Origin: Hydrogenophilus thermoluteolus
GTDB taxonomy: Bacteria > Pseudomonadota > Gammaproteobacteria > Burkholderiales > Rhodocyclaceae
Assembly (NCBI RefSeq): GCF_003574215.1
Contig: NZ_AP018558.1
Span: forward strand, 1,095,001 to 1,159,000
DNA: 64,000 nt
Direction: 5' to 3'
The position numbers were made by a program, and so were the translations under genes. This document shows, piece by piece, positions 44,072 through 52,484 of the stretch (its first letter is position 1; every line of letters begins with the position of its first letter). Below the pieces are notes generated by a model that worked only from the letters and a program-made list of their open reading frames with translations, had not been told where the DNA came from and made no database searches.

Positions 44072-46927
44072 TTACGCTTCCTGCTTGGGCAGGCGCCAGA
44101 TCGCCACAGCACTGGTGACGAGCGTAAAGAGCGCCAACCAGATGAGTTCGTGGGCCAATGTCTCGCCGTCGAGCGCTTTGGTGATCACCCCACGACTGAT
44201 CGTCAAATAGTGGCTGACCGGAAAGCCTTCTCCGATCCACCGCGCAATTCCTTCACTTGCCGAAACTGGCGTGGTCAGGCCGGAAAACTCGATGCTGGGG
44301 AGCATCGTCAAGATGGCGGTGCCAAAGAGCGCGGCCACCTGCGTGCGCGTCACTGTCGAGATCAGCAAGCCAAAGCTGGTCGTCGCCAGAAGGTAAAGGA
44401 GCGTCGCTGCGGCCAGGAAGAGGAGGTCTCCTTTGAGGGGAACCCCATACCCCCAACGGGTCTGCACCAGGAGCAGCAAAAAGGCGACGAACGAGACAGC
44501 TATGTACGGCAGCTGTTTGCCCACAAGGAACTCGGCGCGCCGCAGCGGTGTGACGTAGAGATTCACGATACTGCCCAATTCCTTTTCGCGGACGACGGCC
44601 AGCGCGGTGAGGATCGCGGGAATGAAGATGAGCAGCAAGGGGATCACTGCGGGCGCCATCGCATTCACCGAACGCAGTTCGGGGTTGTAGCGATAGCGTA
44701 CGGCTAGCTGAATCGGAAGTGTGGCATCGACACCGCGGCTCAGTTGTTGCCATTGCGCGAGGATGGCCTGATGAACCGCGAGGGCATACCCTCGCGCGGT
44801 CTCGCCCCGAAAAGGCATCGAACCGTCGATCCACACGCCCAGTTCGACGCGCCTGCCGCGATGAAGATCTGCGCCGAACCCTGGGGGAAAGGCATAACCC
44901 ACTGCAGCGCTGCCGTTCTGAAGCGCAGCCTGGAGCGCATCAAGGGTGGGAGCGGTGCCGATCACTTCGAATTCCCGTGTCGCGTCGAGTTGCGCGATGT
45001 AATCGTGGCTTTCTGTACTCTGATCGGCGTCATAAACTACGACGGGGAGGCGATCGACATCGAGGGAAATGCCACTGGCCAAAACGAACATCAATACGAC
45101 CGCACCCAAAAGAGCGAAGAGCAGCCGGATGGGGTCCCGCATCAGTTCCCGCGACTCTCGCTTGGCCACGCTCGCCAGTCGCCGGAGGGAAAAACGTGGC
45201 TGGCGACGACGCATAGAGTCCGAATCGGTCGATTGCCGCTGAGGCTCGATCCGGTTTGGGGCCTGCTCTGCCATACGCGCCGGGGATGGGTTCTCGTTCT
45301 GTACCCGAGCCGTAGGTGGCGCCGCTTCGCCCCGTTGCGCCTCTTCTGCTTCGAGCGCCCGGATGAACGCCGTTTCCAACGAATCTGCCTGATAGTGCGC
45401 GATGATCCGATCTGGCGTATCCTGAATCAAAACCTTGCCAGCGTGCATCAAGGAGATGCGGTCGCATCGCATCGCTTCGTTCATGAAGTGGGTGGAGAGA
45501 AAGATCGTTACCCGTTCACGACGCGAAAGGGTGTAGAGCAACGCCCAAAATTGGTCCCGCGCAACGGGGTCGACGCCCGAGGTCGGTTCGTCGAGGATCA
45601 GGATTTTGGGTCGGTGGAGCACCGCGACGGCGAGCGACAAGCGCTGTTTGACGCCCAAAGGGAGCGACTCAGCCGTGTGATCCCGATAGCGGGTCAGGTC
45701 GAATTGACTGAGGAGGGATTCGATCCGTTCGTGCGCCTCATGTTCCGGCATTTGGAAAATGCGCGCGTGCAGCCACAGGTTGGGCTCGACGCTCAATTCC
45801 TGATAGAGGGAAAATTGTTGCGTCATGTAGCCGACCAGGCGCCGCGTGGCCAAATCATTGGGTGCGAGCGGCTTGCCAAAAAGGCGAGACTCCCCCTCGG
45901 TGGGCGGCAAGAGCCCAGTGAGCATCTTCATCGTGGTGGTCTTGCCGCAGCCGTTCGAACCCAGAAAACCAAAGATTTCGCCTTCGCGAATGGCGAATGA
46001 GACGTGATCGACTGCGGTGAAGTCGCCGAACCGTTGGGTGAGCCCTTCGGCGGCGATGACGATGGGGCGTTCGTCTGCAGTGCTTGGGGCCTCTTCGTGC
46101 GCTTCACGCGGTGTGATGGATGCGGTTTCGGACGAAGGGGTGCGCGACACCGTGCGGTCGTCGTGCGCATGGGTCATCAATCGGGCAAATGCGGCCTCGA
46201 GCGACTGTGTGTGTGTCGCCTGCTTGAGCGCTTCCGCGTCTCCTTGACCGATGATCCGACCGCCATAAAGCGCCAACAGGTGCGCAAACCGTTCTGCCTC
46301 TTCCATGTACGCGGTGGCGACGATCACGCGCAGTTGCGGCCGTTCTGCCTGAAACTGTGTGATCAAGTTCCAGAAACGGCGGCGGGAGAGGGGGTCGACC
46401 CCGGTGGTGGGTTCGTCGAGGATCAGCCAATCGGGATCGTTGATGAGCGCACAACAGAGCGAGAGCTTCTGCTTCATCCCGCCGGAGAGTTTTCCCGCGG
46501 GGCGGTCGCGAAAGCGCCAGAGATCAGTGGCGGTGAGCAGGCGTTCGATCGTTTGTGAGCGGTACGGCTCCGTGAGCGCGAAGAGATCGGCAAAATGGGT
46601 GACGTTTTCCCAAACGGAGAGGGTGGGGTAGAGATTTTTACCGAGCCCCTGAGGCATGTACGCGATGCGTTCTTGAAGACGCTGCCGATCCTGCCGCACG
46701 TGCAGATCGTAACCGTCGAAGCGAATGGTCCCGTGTTGCAGCCGCTTTGCCGTTGCCAAAAGTCCCAACAGGGTCGATTTGCCCACCCCGTCGGGTCCGA
46801 TCACGCCATAGGTGCGTGCAGGAGGGAGCGTCAGCTCGGGAACGGACAGGGCGACCGTCTCACCGTAGCGGTGCGTGACGTTGCGCAGAACGATGAGAGG
46901 TTGGTCGGTAGCTGCCTCAGCGTGCAT
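44072..46927 (-). CDS. rbbA: RbbA-like fused ABC transporter (two ATPase domains plus ABC-2 permease)
   Basis: A 951-aa fusion. The first ATPase domain has Walker A GPDGVGKST (44-52), signature KLSGGMKQKLSL and DEPTTGVDP. The second has GSNGCGKTT at about 323-331, the degenerate signature LPLGVKQRLSLA and DEPTSGVDP. A charged linker (about 535-600) leads to a permease half with an N-terminal segment, periplasmic domain and C-terminal cluster of membrane segments ending near 945. This order matches E. coli RbbA (ribosome-associated ATPase, YhiH). ATG 46927 lies in the last bases of the HlyD gene. Confidence 0.88.
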   Translation of the reverse strand: MHAEAATDQPLIVLRNVTHRYGETVALSVPELTLPPARTYGVIGPDGVGKSTLLGLLATAKRLQHGTIRFDGYDLHVRQDRQRLQERIAYMPQGLGKNLYPTLSVWENVTHFADLFALTEPYRSQTIERLLTATDLWRFRDRPAGKLSGGMKQKLSLCCALINDPDWLILDEPTTGVDPLSRRRFWNLITQFQAERPQLRVIVATAYMEEAERFAHLLALYGGRIIGQGDAEALKQATHTQSLEAAFARLMTHAHDDRTVSRTPSSETASITPREAHEEAPSTADERPIVIAAEGLTQRFGDFTAVDHVSFAIREGEIFGFLGSNGCGKTTTMKMLTGLLPPTEGESRLFGKPLAPNDLATRRLVGYMTQQFSLYQELSVEPNLWLHARIFQMPEHEAHERIESLLSQFDLTRYRDHTAESLPLGVKQRLSLAVAVLHRPKILILDEPTSGVDPVARDQFWALLYTLSRRERVTIFLSTHFMNEAMRCDRISLMHAGKVLIQDTPDRIIAHYQADSLETAFIRALEAEEAQRGEAAPPTARVQNENPSPARMAEQAPNRIEPQRQSTDSDSMRRRQPRFSLRRLASVAKRESRELMRDPIRLLFALLGAVVLMFVLASGISLDVDRLPVVVYDADQSTESHDYIAQLDATREFEVIGTAPTLDALQAALQNGSAAVGYAFPPGFGADLHRGRRVELGVWIDGSMPFRGETARGYALAVHQAILAQWQQLSRGVDATLPIQLAVRYRYNPELRSVNAMAPAVIPLLLIFIPAILTALAVVREKELGSIVNLYVTPLRRAEFLVGKQLPYIAVSFVAFLLLLVQTRWGYGVPLKGDLLFLAAATLLYLLATTSFGLLISTVTRTQVAALFGTAILTMLPSIEFSGLTTPVSASEGIARWIGEGFPVSHYLTISRGVITKALDGETLAHELIWLALFTLVTSAVAIWRLPKQEA

Positions 46928-47993
46928 CGTCGTCGTGTCGCGGTTTCGCCGTTCCTTCGGTGACCAGAATGCGGGCGACCGCCGGAAGCCCCCCGAAAAG
47001 GGCATCCCGATGCTGCGCAAGCCACTGCGCGTCGGCCGCTACCCGCACGCGGAAGCTCAGTTTGGCGCGTTCGTCTGCGGTTTCGACAAATTTGGGGGTG
47101 AATTGCGCTTCGGGAGAGACGAACACGACACGCGCGGGGATGACGCGATCGGCTGGCCAACCTTCGGGTGCGATCTCTGCGGGCTGCCCCAGCGCGACAT
47201 CGCGCATTTGGGCGGGGGTCAAAAAGATGTCGATGTAGAGATCGAGCGGGTCTACGAGGGAAATCAGGGTAGCACCGGCGGGAACCACCTCACCAGGGAG
47301 CACGTAGCGCTTGAGCACCCGCCCCGCGATCGGGCTCAACACTTGGGTGTCGGCCAGCTTGCTGTCGATGACGTTGAGCTGCGCTTTGGCCGCGTCGACC
47401 TGCGCGGCAGCAAGTGCCACCCGTTTCTCTGCGAGGTCGAGCGCGGTTTGGGCGTTGATCCACGCGGTACGGGCACGGTCGAGCTGATCTGCCGAGGCGA
47501 ATTTCTGTTGCCGTAACTCTTGTGTACGTTGGTAGCTTGCGCGCGCCAGTTCCAAATCGGCTGCTGCTTTGCGGCGTGCTGCTTGGGCTTCGGCGTAGGC
47601 GCGTTCGGCAACGGTCACTTGCGCTTCCAGAGCTTCGCGTTGCGCTTTCAGTTCGTTGCTATCGAGCGTGACCAGAAGTTGATCTTTCTCGACCCAGTCG
47701 CCTTCGCGTACGGTCACCGAAATAACTTTTCCGGGAATTTTGCTCGCCAGGTCATACTGGCGCAGTTCGAGCCGGCCGTTTCCTATGGGTACATGCTCAG
47801 CGGTTTGACCGCGCAGCCAGCCGCGTTCGATCAGTCGCGCTTTGAGCCGTTGCCATGGGGTCGGAGTCTCAGTGGTATCGGCGGCTACGGAAGAACCGAG
47901 CCAAGAAGCACAGAACACCGCCGCGACCAGCGCGGCACGGAACCGGATGCGCGGGCCGGTTTGATGTTGCGCCAAGAGGGGTTGACCGAACAT
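46917..47993 (-). CDS. HlyD-family membrane fusion protein (YhiI-like)
   Basis: A 358-aa periplasmic adaptor anchored by an N-terminal hydrophobic segment (about 18-37, ALVAAVFCASWLGSSVA) that may also be a signal peptide. The split lipoyl domain (PGKVISVTVREGDWVEKDQL and VLSPIAGRVLKRYVLPGEVV) surrounds a helical hairpin (about 105-195, Ala/Glu/Arg-rich coiled coil). First gene of the operon with the RbbA-like ATPase and YhhJ-like permease; it overlaps rbbA by 11 bases. No outer-membrane channel gene is nearby. Confidence 0.9.
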   Translation of the reverse strand: MFGQPLLAQHQTGPRIRFRAALVAAVFCASWLGSSVAADTTETPTPWQRLKARLIERGWLRGQTAEHVPIGNGRLELRQYDLASKIPGKVISVTVREGDWVEKDQLLVTLDSNELKAQREALEAQVTVAERAYAEAQAARRKAAADLELARASYQRTQELRQQKFASADQLDRARTAWINAQTALDLAEKRVALAAAQVDAAKAQLNVIDSKLADTQVLSPIAGRVLKRYVLPGEVVPAGATLISLVDPLDLYIDIFLTPAQMRDVALGQPAEIAPEGWPADRVIPARVVFVSPEAQFTPKFVETADERAKLSFRVRVAADAQWLAQHRDALFGGLPAVARILVTEGTAKPRHDDDAR

Positions 47994-48025
47994 GAAGTGC
48001 TGGACTCGATTATGAACCTGCGGTC

Positions 48026-48054
48026 ATTATAGCGCTGATATTGGCAGATGAAAA
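48026..48054 (-). promoter_or_regulatory. Probable promoter of the HlyD-rbbA-permease operon
   Basis: On the minus strand TTTTCA (48054-48049) and TATAAT (48031-48026) are 17 bp apart, 33 bases before the HlyD start. The remainder of the 47994-48220 gap is AT-richer than its surroundings near 48095-48115 and contains no supported gene. Confidence 0.6.
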
Positions 48055-48195
48055 ACGGGCTGGGTCACCTGGAATCATTTGGGCGTGTAACGTGATAATA
48101 TGTATTATGTAAAATTAGAACAGTAGGAAAGCACGGAGCAGTCCGGCATGGGTATAAGGATTGCACGGCCCGATTACGCGGTTCGGTACATCGTT

Positions 48196-48219
48196 GGCTC
48201 TCCGCATCACCGGAGCGCC
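48196..48219 (-). terminator. Hairpin just after the AAA ATPase gene
   Basis: A 9-bp stem with one mismatch (GGCTCTCCG against CGGAGCGCC) and loop CATCAC lies one base beyond the AAA gene stop. There is no T-tract on the minus strand after it, so it may be a weak or Rho-assisted terminator. Confidence 0.4.
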
Positions 48220-48220
48220 C

Positions 48221-49855
48221 CTACATCCCCCACACGCCGATCGTTTGCCCCGGTTTTCCGGGCCACGGGTATTCGCGCTGCCAGATGCGCGCTTCCCACG
48301 GGATGCCGTCGCGGCGGTCGAATACCACCAGATAGGCTTCCTCGGCCCCCGAACGGTCGGCGTAGTCGGCTACTTGGGCAATTCCCTCGGTCACGACTGC
48401 CTCCGGGTTTTTGCCGTTGCGTACGAGTTTGCATTCGATCACCCCTTTTTGTTTCGGTCCCAACAACCCTTGGTCAGGGTCGAGCGGCCATTCGATCAAG
48501 AGGTCGGTGCGTTTGCGTCCCAGCCCGTATTCGCGGTTGATACGCCCGCCGCCATTGACGATGCGTTGCAAGAAGGCTTGCAACAGGAGTTGCGGGCCTG
48601 CTTCGCGATAGGAGAAGCCTTGCAGCCACGCGTCGGAGTGTTCGCGGAAAAACTCTTGGAACGCGGTGAGGAGTTTCGGGATCTGCAGGCGGTGGGTGGC
48701 TGGGTCGACGTACCACGCCGTTTCGTGGGTGATATAGACCTGTTTGGTCCAGGTGAGTTCGCGTGGGATCACTTCGCGGTAGATGCGGTTGCTGATGCGC
48801 ACCATCGGCCGCACCGCAATCAGCCCCAGGTCATAGACGTATTGCAGATCGTCCGGGGCGATCTCTTCCGAGAGCGCCGCCGGGTCGGCTTCGCTTTCGA
48901 GGATCGCCGCGATCACCCGATGAACCCGCGGCTCGGAGAGTTTGTCGGCGAGCTGGTCGAGGTGGGTCGCGCGCGATTGGATGAGCCGTTCGCGTGCCAG
49001 TTGGTAGCGTTCGAGCGTCACCGGCGCCGTCCGGTCGGCGCGTAGCGTTTTGTCTTTCCAGGTGCATTCGTGCCCGAGCGCATTGACGAGCCACGGTTGC
49101 CCTTCGGTGTCGAGCCAGAGGGGCTCCCAGATCGCGTCGTCGAAGCGTTGCCCGGTGGCCTCGGTGTGTTGCAACCACAGCGCTTTGGTTTCGTCGAAGG
49201 TGAAGTTTCCCAAACGCAGCGATTCGGCTTTGATGTTGAACGCCGAACCGCCGGTGATCACCTCTTGGCCGGGGGTGTGGATGCGGTAGTCGCGCACGTC
49301 GCGCACGCCGCACAGGATCACCGATTGCGGAAACGCCCGTGGCCGCTGGGTGTAACCAGCACGCAGTTGCCTGAGGAGCGAAACCAGGGTGTCGCCAACG
49401 AGGGCGTCGACTTCGTCCAACAAGAGTACGGCCGGCCGCTCTGGCTCTTGCACACTCCAGTAAGTGAGCAGACGAGTCACCAGTTCTTCGGGTGCGACGC
49501 CCTGCCCTTCTCCGTGCAGCAGCCATTGGTCGAGGGTGGCGTTGCCCAAAGCGATCGACGCTGAGCGGGCGATGGCGCTCGCCACCGCGGTGATGCCGCG
49601 CGCCACATCGTTGCGTGCCGCTTGCGCGGTTTCGATGTTGGCGTAGAGCGCGCGATAGCGTCCTGTGCGGTTGAGATGATCCGTAAGCGCCAAAAGGCAG
49701 GTGGTCTTGCCGGTTTGCCGCGGCGCGTGCAGCACAAAGTAGCGCTCCTGCGCGATCAGCATCTCCACCTCAGGGAGGTCAATCCGCTTGAGGGGGTCGA
49801 TCATGTAGTGCAAGTGCGGCTTCGACGGGCCAGCGGTGTTGAACTGTTTTTCCAT
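48221..49855 (-). CDS. AAA ATPase with C-terminal PD-(D/E)XK nuclease-like domain
   Basis: A 544-aa protein of uncharacterised role. Walker A is APRQTGKTT (44-52) and Walker B LLLDEVD (144-150), with a sensor-like SVILCGVRDVRDY further on. A winged-helix-like middle follows (about 300-400). The C-terminal part has an ordered Asp451 (RTDLLIEW), Glu474-x-Lys476 (VIECKLVRNG) and Gln494 (EGIAQVADYADR), the pattern of a PD-(D/E)XK nuclease fold. Such ATPase/nuclease pairs occur in mobile or defence-related families, but I cannot name this one. It follows umuC on the same strand after 64 bases and may be SOS co-transcribed. ATG 49855 has no strong ribosome site. Confidence 0.75.
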   Translation of the reverse strand: MEKQFNTAGPSKPHLHYMIDPLKRIDLPEVEMLIAQERYFVLHAPRQTGKTTCLLALTDHLNRTGRYRALYANIETAQAARNDVARGITAVASAIARSASIALGNATLDQWLLHGEGQGVAPEELVTRLLTYWSVQEPERPAVLLLDEVDALVGDTLVSLLRQLRAGYTQRPRAFPQSVILCGVRDVRDYRIHTPGQEVITGGSAFNIKAESLRLGNFTFDETKALWLQHTEATGQRFDDAIWEPLWLDTEGQPWLVNALGHECTWKDKTLRADRTAPVTLERYQLARERLIQSRATHLDQLADKLSEPRVHRVIAAILESEADPAALSEEIAPDDLQYVYDLGLIAVRPMVRISNRIYREVIPRELTWTKQVYITHETAWYVDPATHRLQIPKLLTAFQEFFREHSDAWLQGFSYREAGPQLLLQAFLQRIVNGGGRINREYGLGRKRTDLLIEWPLDPDQGLLGPKQKGVIECKLVRNGKNPEAVVTEGIAQVADYADRSGAEEAYLVVFDRRDGIPWEARIWQREYPWPGKPGQTIGVWGM

Positions 49856-49919
49856 TTTGTGATGGCGTTGCGTTTTCGTATGGATTCCTTCATTATGCCG
49901 TAAAGCACGCTTGTGGTGA

Positions 49920-51203
49920 TCACACCACCGGCAACGCACGCCAATCGGTGGTGTAATTGGGCGAGCGTCGGGTTTGCCGCATCTGCCAGCCACGCTGGTA
50001 CGCTGCGGCAAGGGTCACGGTGTTGCGGCCGAAGCGGCGGTTGATCGCATCAAGCGCTGCCATCGTTTGTTGCCGCTCAGCCCAACGCGGAAGGAGTTCA
50101 GCGGTGAAGAGGTCGGGTTGCCACGTTCCGTTGGGGATGAGTTCGAACAGGACCACGCCTGCTTTTTTGTAGCGGTAACCGGGGCGAAAAAGGCGCGCCG
50201 CAAGCCGGTTGGCGGTTTTGGCGAGCGTGATCGCATCGTCACACGGCAGCGGCAACGGTTCGCTCGAGAACGGATGGTAATAGTGCCCGGGATCGAACGG
50301 ATTGGTCTCGAGGAAACACCCCACTTCCCGAGCCAACCAGCCGTGGGCGCGGAGCTTTTCACTGGCTGCGGTCGCGAACGCGGTGAGTGCGGATCCTAGC
50401 GTTTCGAGTGAGGTCACGCGCGTACCGAACGAGCGGGAAACGACCAGTTGCTTCTGGACGATCGGGGCCTCTGCCCATTCGAGCGCCGGTTCACCGCGTA
50501 GTTCCTGGGCGGTGCGCGCCAGGACCACGGAAAAGCGGCGCCGCACCCAAGTTGGGTCCGCAGCGGCGAGCGCGCCGGCTGTGGTGATTCCCACTGCAGC
50601 CAATTGCCGGGCCAGACGCTTGCCAACGCCCCAGACTTCGTCGACCGGGATCGTGTTGAGAAGCGCATCGCGGGCGGCGTTTCCCCACGTGCTCAGGTCA
50701 CAAACACCGCCCTCGCCTGCCCAGCCCTTTTTCGCACAGGCGTTGGCGAGTTTCGCAAGGGTCTTCGTAGGACCGATGCCGACGCAAACCGGTAGCCCAA
50801 GCTGACGGCGGATTTCGCGTCGGATTCGTTTGCCGTGCGCGATGCGCGCTTCGGGTGGAAACAGGGAAAAGTCGAGAAAGCATTCGTCGATCGAATAGAC
50901 CTCTTGCCGTGGCGCGAGCGTTGCTAAGAGCGCCATCACGCGATTCGACAGGTCGCCATAGAGGGTGTAATTCGACGACAGCGCTACGATGCCCAGCTGC
51001 GCCGCGCTGGGTTCCAATTCGAACCACGGCTGCCCCATGTGAACGCCGAGCGCTTTGGCTTCGTTGCTGCGGGCGACCACGCAGCCGTCGTTGTTCGACA
51101 ATACCACGACTGGCCGCCCTTCGAGTTTCGGGTTGAAGAGGCGTTCACAGGAGACGTAGAAGTTGTTGCAATCGACGAGCGCCCAGATGGTTGGTTGCGT
51201 CAT
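49920..51203 (-). CDS. umuC: DNA polymerase V catalytic subunit UmuC
   Basis: A 427-aa Y-family translesion polymerase. The catalytic motifs are WALVDCNNFYVSCERLF with the first Asp, VVVLSNNDGCVVARSNEAK, and YSIDECFLDFS with the Asp-Glu pair. The helix-hairpin-helix part (VWGVGKRLARQLAAVGI) and the C-terminal DUF4113 ending are also present. ATG 51203 has GGGAGG upstream. It follows the UmuD-like gene by 42 bases. The usual C-terminal beta-clamp motif was not confirmed. Confidence 0.95.
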   Translation of the reverse strand: MTQPTIWALVDCNNFYVSCERLFNPKLEGRPVVVLSNNDGCVVARSNEAKALGVHMGQPWFELEPSAAQLGIVALSSNYTLYGDLSNRVMALLATLAPRQEVYSIDECFLDFSLFPPEARIAHGKRIRREIRRQLGLPVCVGIGPTKTLAKLANACAKKGWAGEGGVCDLSTWGNAARDALLNTIPVDEVWGVGKRLARQLAAVGITTAGALAAADPTWVRRRFSVVLARTAQELRGEPALEWAEAPIVQKQLVVSRSFGTRVTSLETLGSALTAFATAASEKLRAHGWLAREVGCFLETNPFDPGHYYHPFSSEPLPLPCDDAITLAKTANRLAARLFRPGYRYKKAGVVLFELIPNGTWQPDLFTAELLPRWAERQQTMAALDAINRRFGRNTVTLAAAYQRGWQMRQTRRSPNYTTDWRALPVV

Positions 51204-51245
51204 CAATGCCTCCCAGTGCCTCACACTACGCTTGTAGTTGCGCCG

Positions 51246-51545
51246 CTAGCGAAGCTTGCGTGCGATGCCGACCACCACGCCCCAGACCATGAGGGGTTGT
51301 CCCCGTTCGACACAGCGTACGGCAAACGACCCCGCTTCCACTGCGATCACCCAATCGCCGACCTTGGGTGTCACGGCGCGATCGACGATCAAGATGTCGC
51401 CTGGGTGGATTCCGTGCGCGATCAGGGAATCTCCCCCGACACGCATGAAAAAGGTTGCCAGCGGATGCGCGATCAGGTAACGATCGAGACTGAGGGGTTT
51501 TTCCCACTCGTGCTCCGCAGGCGATGGAAAACCGGTACTGTACAT
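51246..51545 (-). CDS. umuD: UmuD-prime-like protein lacking the N-terminal arm
   Basis: A 99-aa peptidase S24 homologue, against 139 aa for E. coli UmuD. It begins MYSTGFPSPAEHE: the GFPSPA that follows the UmuD self-cleavage site (Cys24-Gly25) is at residue 5, so the removable arm is absent. The nucleophile Ser40 (GGDSL) is kept, but the position of catalytic Lys97 (FTVKK) reads FAVRC, with Arg77. About 20 residues near the C-terminus (the NSAYSPI region) are also missing. It looks like a form born as UmuD-prime. The ATG lies inside the SOS box just after TATAAT, so its mRNA may be leaderless. No in-frame ATG, GTG or TTG lies upstream. Confidence 0.82.
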   Translation of the reverse strand: MYSTGFPSPAEHEWEKPLSLDRYLIAHPLATFFMRVGGDSLIAHGIHPGDILIVDRAVTPKVGDWVIAVEAGSFAVRCVERGQPLMVWGVVVGIARKLR

Positions 51546-51560
51546 AATTACAGTATTATA
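51538..51560 (-). promoter_or_regulatory. LexA SOS box and -10 of the umuD-prime/umuC cassette
   Basis: CTGT-ACATAATT-ACAG (51538-51553) is a perfect CTGT-N8-ACAG box, and its flanks (TA before, TA after) extend the palindrome to 20 bp, close to the E. coli consensus. A minus-strand TATAAT (51560-51555) abuts it, so LexA would cover the transcription start. The -35 region is weak. Confidence 0.9.
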
Positions 51561-51602
51561 CGCCGAAAAAAGCGGACTGTGTGCATACCAGCCCGTTTCT
51601 AT

Positions 51603-51640
51603 GCCGCTTGCTGCGTGGGCAGTCGCTACAGCGAAGCGGC
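51603..51640 (-). terminator. Hairpin between tatC and the SOS cassette
   Basis: GCCGCTTGCTG (51603-51613) pairs with CAGC-G-AAGCGGC (51629-51640), an 11-bp stem with one bulged base and a 15-base loop, 14 bases after the tatC stop. There is no T-tract, but position suggests it ends the his-tat transcript. Confidence 0.45.
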
Positions 51641-51653
51641 ACAGGGAGGGAAA

Positions 51654-52484
51654 TTACGTTTTCTTACCGTCAATTTTCTCCAGCTGATCGAGTTCGCGAT
51701 CCAAGTCGGCCTCCGTTGGTGCTTGATAGGTTGGAACCGGGAGGCCCTCTTCCGTTTCGCTTTCTTGTTGGCGTTTCGCGGTGAAACGCACGTAGAGGAG
51801 CCCCAGTTCGTAGAGCAAAATGATGGGCACGGCGAGCATGAGTTGCGAGATCACGTCGGGTGGCGTGACGATCGCGGCGATCACGAACGCGCCGACGATC
51901 ACGTAGGGTCGTGCGGCAACCAGTTGCTCATGCTCGACGACGCCCATGCGCGCCAGAAGTGCGACGGCAACCGGCACTTCGAACGCGACGCCGAACGCGA
52001 CGAACATCGTCATCACAAAGCTCAGGTACTGTTCGATGTCCGGCGCAAGCTGGACGCTTTGCGGTGCGAAATCGGCGATGAAGCGAAAAACCGTTTTGAA
52101 GACGAAGAAGTAACAAAACGCCATGCCCAAAAGGAAGAGCAGCGACGAGGTTACGATAAGCGGTAGGATCAACCGCTTTTCGTGCGCGTAGAGCCCTGGC
52201 GCGACGAACGCCCAGATCTGATAGAGCACATAAGGCAACGAAACGAGGAACGCCAACAAGAGCGTGACTTTTACGGGGACGAAGAACGGCGTGACAACAC
52301 CGGTTGCGATCATCGTCGTTCCCTGCGGCAGCGTTTGGATCATCGGCAATGCCAACAGGTCGTACCAGAAATTCGCCCATGGCAACAGCACGACAGCCGT
52401 AAGGATCACAGCGAGCGCAGCGCGCAGCAGCCGGTCGCGCAACTCGACGAGATGCGAAATGAAAGTTTCTTGTTGCTCGTTCAT
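51654..52484 (-). CDS. tatC: Sec-independent translocase subunit TatC
   Basis: The multi-pass receptor of the twin-arginine translocase. The 276-aa product has the N-terminal FISHLVELRDRLLRA, six hydrophobic segments, the periplasmic loop with FVPVKVTLLLAFLVSLPYVLYQIWAFVAPGLY, and the cytoplasmic loop GVAFEVPVAVALLARMG. The C-terminal tail is charged. It overlaps tatB by 4 bases. Last gene of the his-hinT-tat series. Confidence 0.96.
   Translation of the reverse strand: MNEQQETFISHLVELRDRLLRAALAVILTAVVLLPWANFWYDLLALPMIQTLPQGTTMIATGVVTPFFVPVKVTLLLAFLVSLPYVLYQIWAFVAPGLYAHEKRLILPLIVTSSLLFLLGMAFCYFFVFKTVFRFIADFAPQSVQLAPDIEQYLSFVMTMFVAFGVAFEVPVAVALLARMGVVEHEQLVAARPYVIVGAFVIAAIVTPPDVISQLMLAVPIILLYELGLLYVRFTAKRQQESETEEGLPVPTYQAPTEADLDRELDQLEKIDGKKT

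Noticed and set aside
51546..51653. An N-terminal extension of the UmuD-like protein, open in frame back to the tatC stop and containing PLFS
   Set aside because: It has no ATG, GTG or TTG and contains the -10 box and SOS box; PLFS is at the wrong distance from GFPSPA compared with UmuD.
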